Assembly: GCA_018401755.1 (NCBI GenBank) | Contig: JAGYKJ010000006.1 | Coordinates: forward strand, 62,001-126,000 | Source: Litorivicinus sp. | GTDB taxonomy: Bacteria > Pseudomonadota > Gammaproteobacteria > Pseudomonadales > Litorivicinaceae | DNA length: 64,000 nt | Direction of reading: 5' to 3' | Shown: positions 59,908 to 64,000 of the stretch, one piece after another | Layout of the letters: every line of letters starts with the position of its first letter | Numbering within the stretch: position 1 is the first letter of the stretch | Position numbers and translations under genes: made by a program | Notes under the pieces: generated by a model | What the model was told of the DNA's origin: nothing | What the model saw: the letters and a program-made list of their open reading frames with translations, nothing else | Database searches by the model: none

Positions 59908-60492
59908 ATGACTAAGATCGCCCGTAATTCGCTACTCTCGTTGGAAGAGTACGCCAAAAAACGCAGTGACATTCGTACCGACGCGATGCGTCTCAAAAAA
60001 GTGCGCTCCGTCTTTGTTGGTCCCAACATGACACTGCAATTTGAATCGGAAGCCACCATTCGCTACCAGATTCAAGAAATGCTGCGGATCGAGAAGACCT
60101 TCGAAGAGGAGGGGATTCAAGATGAACTCGAGGCCTACAATCCACTCGTTCCGGACGGTACCAATCTGAAGTGTACGCAGATGATTGAGTTCCCGGATGA
60201 AGACGAGCGCCGTGTCCGCCTTGCCGAACTCGTGGGCGTCGAAGATCGTACCTACATCCAAGTTCAAGGACAGGATCGTGTCTACGCAATCGCGGACGAA
60301 GATATGGATCGCTCGACAGCCACGAAAACCAGCTCGGTGCATTTCATGCGATTCGAATTCACAGCTAGCATGATCAAAGCGATCAAAGCCGGTGCACCAA
60401 TCGCCATGGGCGTGGATCATCCCAAGTACAACTTCCGTGTCGACGAAATTGATCCGGAAACGCAGGGTGCTCTGACCCAAGACTTCGCTTAA
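59908..60492 (+). CDS. DUF3501 family protein
   Basis: 194-residue protein of unknown function, recognised by its N-terminus (LLSLEEYAKKRSDIRTDAM), VGPNMTLQFESEATIRYQIQ, the EKTFEEEGIQDELEAYNPL helix and SSVHFMRFEFTASMIKAIK. No membrane segment, signal peptide, cysteine cluster or known catalytic motif. It is found, as far as I know, next to rubrerythrin and the Fe-S protein in many Proteobacteria. Followed by a terminator. Confidence 0.85.
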   Translation: MTKIARNSLLSLEEYAKKRSDIRTDAMRLKKVRSVFVGPNMTLQFESEATIRYQIQEMLRIEKTFEEEGIQDELEAYNPLVPDGTNLKCTQMIEFPDEDERRVRLAELVGVEDRTYIQVQGQDRVYAIADEDMDRSTATKTSSVHFMRFEFTASMIKAIKAGAPIAMGVDHPKYNFRVDEIDPETQGALTQDFA

Positions 60493-60499
60493 CACTGAC

Positions 60500-60524
60500 G
60501 AGGTGGCTGACTGACAGTCACCTC
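60500..60524 (+). terminator. Intrinsic terminator after DUF3501
   Basis: GAGGTG pairs with CACCTC, with a wobble and three more pairs inside (CTG/CAG) and a 5-base loop, 7 bp after the DUF3501 stop. A T-rich stretch (TTTGTGCGTTTT) follows. It closes the three-gene unit. Confidence 0.7.
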
Positions 60525-60581
60525 TTTGTGCGTTTTAAAGCCGCAGTTGTGTGCGATCATCCAATACCCGCAACACGAGGC

Positions 60582-62021
60582 ATGTCCGTGAATCCTTGGT
60601 CGTTTGACTACTCGTATCGCACGTTATCCGAGGACTTTTATCAGGATGCGATACCTGACACATTTGCTGACCCTCGTATTGCATTATGGAACGGTCCTCT
60701 TGCAGAACGTCTGGGTTTCCCAGCCTCTGCCGATACAGATACTTCGTTGGCAGCCGCCTTCTTAGGCAAACCCTGGCGAGAGCCGACGCAACCCCTCGCA
60801 CAAGCGTACGCTGGACACCAATTCGGACACTTCACCATGCTCGGTGATGGACGTGCCATTTTATTGGGCGAACGCCGCCTGAGCCACGGCGAACACATTG
60901 ATATTCAACTCAAGGGATCAGGTCGCACCCCCTTTTCACGGCGCGGTGATGGTCGAGCGGCTCTGGGTCCAATGCTCCGTGAATACCTCATTAGCGAAGC
61001 AATGCATGGGCTTGGGATTCCAACAACTCGGAGCCTGGCAGTCATCACAACCGGCGAAAACGTGCATCGAACAGGATTAGAGCCTGGCGCCGTGCTTATC
61101 CGGATTGCAGCCAGTCATTTGCGGGTCGGAACGTTTGAGTTTGCCCGTGCAAAAGACGGCCAACGTCTGCTACCAGAGCTCATCTCCTATGCTTTATCAC
61201 GGCACCCTAGCGCACAGTTGAGCGACAACCCAGCGCTGACACTCTTCGATGCCGTTCTTGAACGGCAACGACGACTCATTGTGGAATGGATGCGAGTTGG
61301 TTTTATCCATGGCGTCATGAATACTGACAATATGACGCTCTCGGGCGAGACCATCGATTATGGACCCTGCGCCTTCATGGATCGATTCAACCCACAGCAG
61401 GTATTTAGCTCAATTGACGAGTCTGGTCGGTATGCGTATTCGCAACAACCCATCATCGCCCAGTGGAATCTCGCCCGCTTTGCAGAAACCTTGCTCGACT
61501 TCTTTGCTCCCAATCAGGTCGATGCAATTCGGATTGCCGAAGAACGACTCGATGCCTTTAGTCAGGCATTTCAAGACGATTGGACGCAGATGATGCTGGG
61601 TAAAATTGGATTGCCAAATTCACCGACTCAGACCCCCCTAATCCATGCGCTGCTGGATTGGATGACCCGCACACGCGCGGATTTCACGGGAACGTTTCGC
61701 GGCCTTTCTGCGCGAGTTGCCGCACCACACTCCGGCGATGATCCAGAGTTTGTCCGCTGGCAAATGCGCTGGCGGGACGCCCTCACCGCGGAAGCCAGGA
61801 CACCGGAGGACATCAAAGATCAATTGAATCGCACAAACCCGCTCTATATCCCGCGCAATCATCGGGTTGAAGAGGCAATCTCTGCGGCTGTTATAGGCAA
61901 CTTTGCGCCTGTCCGGGCGCTCGTCACACGCTTGCAAACGCCCTATGTTGAACAGACAGATGGGCAAGCTGATGCAGAACCCGGGCCTGATGGGCCCTAC
62001 CACACCTTTTGTGGGACCTAA
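60582..62021 (+). CDS. selO: SelO family pseudokinase (protein AMPylator)
   Basis: 479-residue member of the SelO/YdiU/UPF0061 family, which transfers AMP to target proteins in redox stress. Landmarks: AYAGHQFGHFTMLGDGRA, LKGSGRTPFSRRGDGRAAL, HGVMNTDNM and DYGPCAFMDRF. The family C-terminal Cys is followed here by CGT at the end (HTFCGT). The ATG at 60582 has GAGG before it; the frame extends to 60528. The stop abuts that of the TRAP permease with no gap. Confidence 0.94.
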   Translation: MSVNPWSFDYSYRTLSEDFYQDAIPDTFADPRIALWNGPLAERLGFPASADTDTSLAAAFLGKPWREPTQPLAQAYAGHQFGHFTMLGDGRAILLGERRLSHGEHIDIQLKGSGRTPFSRRGDGRAALGPMLREYLISEAMHGLGIPTTRSLAVITTGENVHRTGLEPGAVLIRIAASHLRVGTFEFARAKDGQRLLPELISYALSRHPSAQLSDNPALTLFDAVLERQRRLIVEWMRVGFIHGVMNTDNMTLSGETIDYGPCAFMDRFNPQQVFSSIDESGRYAYSQQPIIAQWNLARFAETLLDFFAPNQVDAIRIAEERLDAFSQAFQDDWTQMMLGKIGLPNSPTQTPLIHALLDWMTRTRADFTGTFRGLSARVAAPHSGDDPEFVRWQMRWRDALTAEARTPEDIKDQLNRTNPLYIPRNHRVEEAISAAVIGNFAPVRALVTRLQTPYVEQTDGQADAEPGPDGPYHTFCGT

Positions 62022-64000
62022 TTAATCCGCACCCCTCACTTCAATCGTAGCACCCGGTTTGGGGTGGACTATCCGCTGAATCAAAATCACTCCAATTGCT
62101 GTCGCAACTCCAATGACATCGGTCAGTAACCCGCCCTCAATCATCGTAAATGCGGCCACAGTGAGTGCAATACGCAGGAACCAAACCAAGGAATTTCCGA
62201 AGAACCACCCTTGGACAGCCGCTGACAAGAGATACACCCCAACAACCGCCGTCGCTGCCGAACGCAAAATTGCAAACCATTCGCCTTCCATGAGAAGTGT
62301 CGAGTTATAAAAGAACATGAAGGGCACAATAAATGCAGCGATTCCAATTTTAAAAGAGGCCACAGAGGTCTCCATCGGATTTGCCCCAGAGATCCCAGCT
62401 GCGGCATAGGACGCGAGCGCAACCGGTGGTGTAATGGCAGACACAACCGCGAAATAAAAGACAAAAAAGTGCGCGGTCAATAGGGGGACACCGAGATTCA
62501 CTAGGCCTGGAGCAACCACAGAGGCGGCAACCGCATACGCCGCCGTCGTTGGCATACCCATACCCAATAGAATCGCAATACACATCGCAAAAAACATCGC
62601 GAGTAACTGGGACGTTTCCGCGAGACCGAGCAACAAGTTCGAGAATCGAGCACCTACGCCTGTCAGCGAAATCACTCCCACAATGATGCCTGCACAGGCG
62701 CACACTGCAATGATTTGAATCGACATGATTCCAGCGATCTCAAATGCCTTTGTAATGGAGCGAATCCCCATCCGATAGGGTGTCAGCCAGCTGACGACGG
62801 CTGCACTGGCTGTCGCCAAGGTGCCCGCTCGAATCACCGAATACCCCATAAAGAGCGCGGCAATCAAGATAATGATTGGAAAGAATAAATACACCTGACG
62901 AACCATGACAGCGAGCTTTGGAAGCTCGTCTTCACGCATCCCCCGCATGCCTAATTTGGCAGCTTCGAAATCCACCATGAAGTAAATTGATACGAAATAC
63001 AGTACTGCAGGAATAATCGCTGCCACAGCGATGTCGGTATAGGGAATCCCAGTCACTTCGGCCATGATAAATGCACCAGCCCCCATGATCGGCGGCATGA
63101 TTTGCCCACCCGTTGATGCAGCTGCTTCGATCGCACCTGCAACTTTCTTGTCGTAACCGACCTTCTTCATCAGTGGAATGGTCAAGGATCCGGTCGCAAC
63201 CACATTACCGGCTGAGGTCCCATTGATCATCCCCATCAAACCCGATGCAAAAATCGCGACTTTCGCGGGGCCGCCACGGGCCCGGCCCGCCATGGCAAAG
63301 GCAAAATTGACGAAATAATCGCCAACTTTCGAAGCCTGTAAAAAAGCTGCGAAAATGATAAATAAGATAATGTATGTCGATGAGACGGCCGTGGTTGGAC
63401 CTAAAATCCCTGCATCCGTATACACCTGGCTAAAGAAGCGCTCCCAAGCGATGGCGGGGGAGTTCAAAAACCCGGGTAAATGCTGACCAACGAAGACATA
63501 AATTAAGAAAATAATGGCAATCACGACCAAGGCCAGGCCCGCAACACGTCGGGTCAATTCCATAATCAGAGCAGTACCTGCGACAGCGGCCATGGAAATC
63601 CCGATCGGAGCGAAAGGGGTCCCAGTTGAATTCCGCATCAGGGTTCCGAAAATTATGATGAGATACACCGCAACTGTAATGCCACACACTACCAAGACGA
63701 CATCAGGTGCTGTAAGACTCGATCGCACGCGAACATGGAACCACGACAACACGATTGCCCCCGCAGTGGCGATCCATAGCGGAGTCCCAAAGAGCCAAAT
63801 CTCATTGAACCGAATCCCCTTATCGAGGCCATTCCATAAAACACCGCCAGAAATTTCCAGGCCAAAATAGATAGCCGCTCCCAGCGCAAATAACGCAATC
63901 GCAAGTAACGGATAGGACAGTAGGCCCAGCAAACGAGTCTGCTCTTTCTCTGAGTCTGCGAATCGCGCGCCAGAGAACAACAGAAATCCTAAAATCAGCG
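62022..64000 (-). CDS. TRAP transporter fused permease (4TM/12TM fusion), partial
   Basis: Large membrane component of a TRAP (TAXI-type) uptake system for organic substrates driven by ion gradients. At least 652 residues are visible, with about 15-17 hydrophobic segments. The small N-terminal part is followed by the DctM-like part: GLMGMINGTSAGNVVATGS, AAASTGGQIMPPIMGAGAF and LGMGMPTTAAYAV are strong signatures. The frame has no stop up to the right edge and the only internal start-like codon (TTG at 63980) looks unnatural, so the true start lies beyond 64000. The substrate-binding protein is not in the window. Confidence 0.93.
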   Translation of the reverse strand, partial: LILGFLLFSGARFADSEKEQTRLLGLLSYPLLAIALFALGAAIYFGLEISGGVLWNGLDKGIRFNEIWLFGTPLWIATAGAIVLSWFHVRVRSSLTAPDVVLVVCGITVAVYLIIIFGTLMRNSTGTPFAPIGISMAAVAGTALIMELTRRVAGLALVVIAIIFLIYVFVGQHLPGFLNSPAIAWERFFSQVYTDAGILGPTTAVSSTYIILFIIFAAFLQASKVGDYFVNFAFAMAGRARGGPAKVAIFASGLMGMINGTSAGNVVATGSLTIPLMKKVGYDKKVAGAIEAAASTGGQIMPPIMGAGAFIMAEVTGIPYTDIAVAAIIPAVLYFVSIYFMVDFEAAKLGMRGMREDELPKLAVMVRQVYLFFPIIILIAALFMGYSVIRAGTLATASAAVVSWLTPYRMGIRSITKAFEIAGIMSIQIIAVCACAGIIVGVISLTGVGARFSNLLLGLAETSQLLAMFFAMCIAILLGMGMPTTAAYAVAASVVAPGLVNLGVPLLTAHFFVFYFAVVSAITPPVALASYAAAGISGANPMETSVASFKIGIAAFIVPFMFFYNSTLLMEGEWFAILRSAATAVVGVYLLSAAVQGWFFGNSLVWFLRIALTVAAFTMIEGGLLTDVIGVATAIGVILIQRIVHPKPGATIEVRGAD

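Noticed and set aside
63980-64000. TRAP permease starting at TTG 63980
   Set aside because: The frame stays open to the window edge with hydrophobic residues upstream, so the true start is outside.

Overview
The window is a dense stretch of a gammaproteobacterial chromosome, with a compact genome by its look. Nearly every protein reads as a Proteobacteria-type housekeeping enzyme. Gene neighbourhoods follow, from memory, the Pseudomonas/Oceanospirillales order: gshB-yqgE-ruvX-pyrR-pyrB-pyrC'; yggS-proC-yggT-metX-metW-DUF4426-rdgB-hemW; trmB-thiG-thiS-rpoH-ftsX-ftsE-ftsY-rsmD-coaD-mutM; rpmG-rpmB-coaBC-dut-algC-argB; pyrE-crc-rph-gmk-rpoZ-spoT-ridA; oxyR-recG-ubiA-phoB. The genus cannot be named from this sequence alone. 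Base composition looks slightly above 50% GC by eye. No tRNA, rRNA, CRISPR array, insertion sequence or phage gene was recognised.

Layout. (1) 1-13421, plus strand: a 17-gene run from metK (cut by the window edge) to hemW, with no gap above 40 bp. It covers the SAM cycle (metK, ahcY), rRNA methylation (rsmE), glutathione (gshB), pyrimidine synthesis (pyrR, pyrB, a metal-site-dead dihydroorotase homologue), PLP homeostasis and proline (yggS, proC), methionine (metX, metW), nucleotide clean-up (rdgB) and HemW. (2) 13404-18781, minus strand: trmB, thiG, thiS, rpoH, ftsX, ftsE, ftsY. (3) 18851-30999: rsmD-coaD facing mutM-rpmG-rpmB; then coaBC-dut-algC-argB, pyrE, a Crc-like protein, rph, gmk-rpoZ-spoT-ridA. 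(4) 30997-35641: a frame-disrupted NAD(P)-binding protein gene, then oxyR-recG-ubiA. (5) 35642-46871: a phosphate block, phoB, ppx-ppk (opposite strand), phoR, phoU-pstB-pstA-pstC-pstS. Three PhoB-box-like repeats lie before phoB, ppk and pstS, and an intrinsic terminator separates pstS from pstC. (6) 46872-47560: the only large stretch without a confident gene, possibly holding a decayed gene. (7) 47561-57817: recC-recB-recD, a YciA-type thioesterase, and convergent uvrD. (8) 58055-60492: rubrerythrin, a GlpC/HdrD-like Fe-S protein and a DUF3501 protein, with a repeat-rich leader and an internal hairpin. (9) selO and a TRAP transporter fused permease running off the right edge.

The best candidate for a poorly described system is the rubrerythrin / Fe-S oxidoreductase / DUF3501 operon. 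Other points to check are the catalytically degenerate PyrC' and Crc-like proteins, the coordinated Pho sites, the frameshifted gene at 30997-31801, and the 46872-47560 region.
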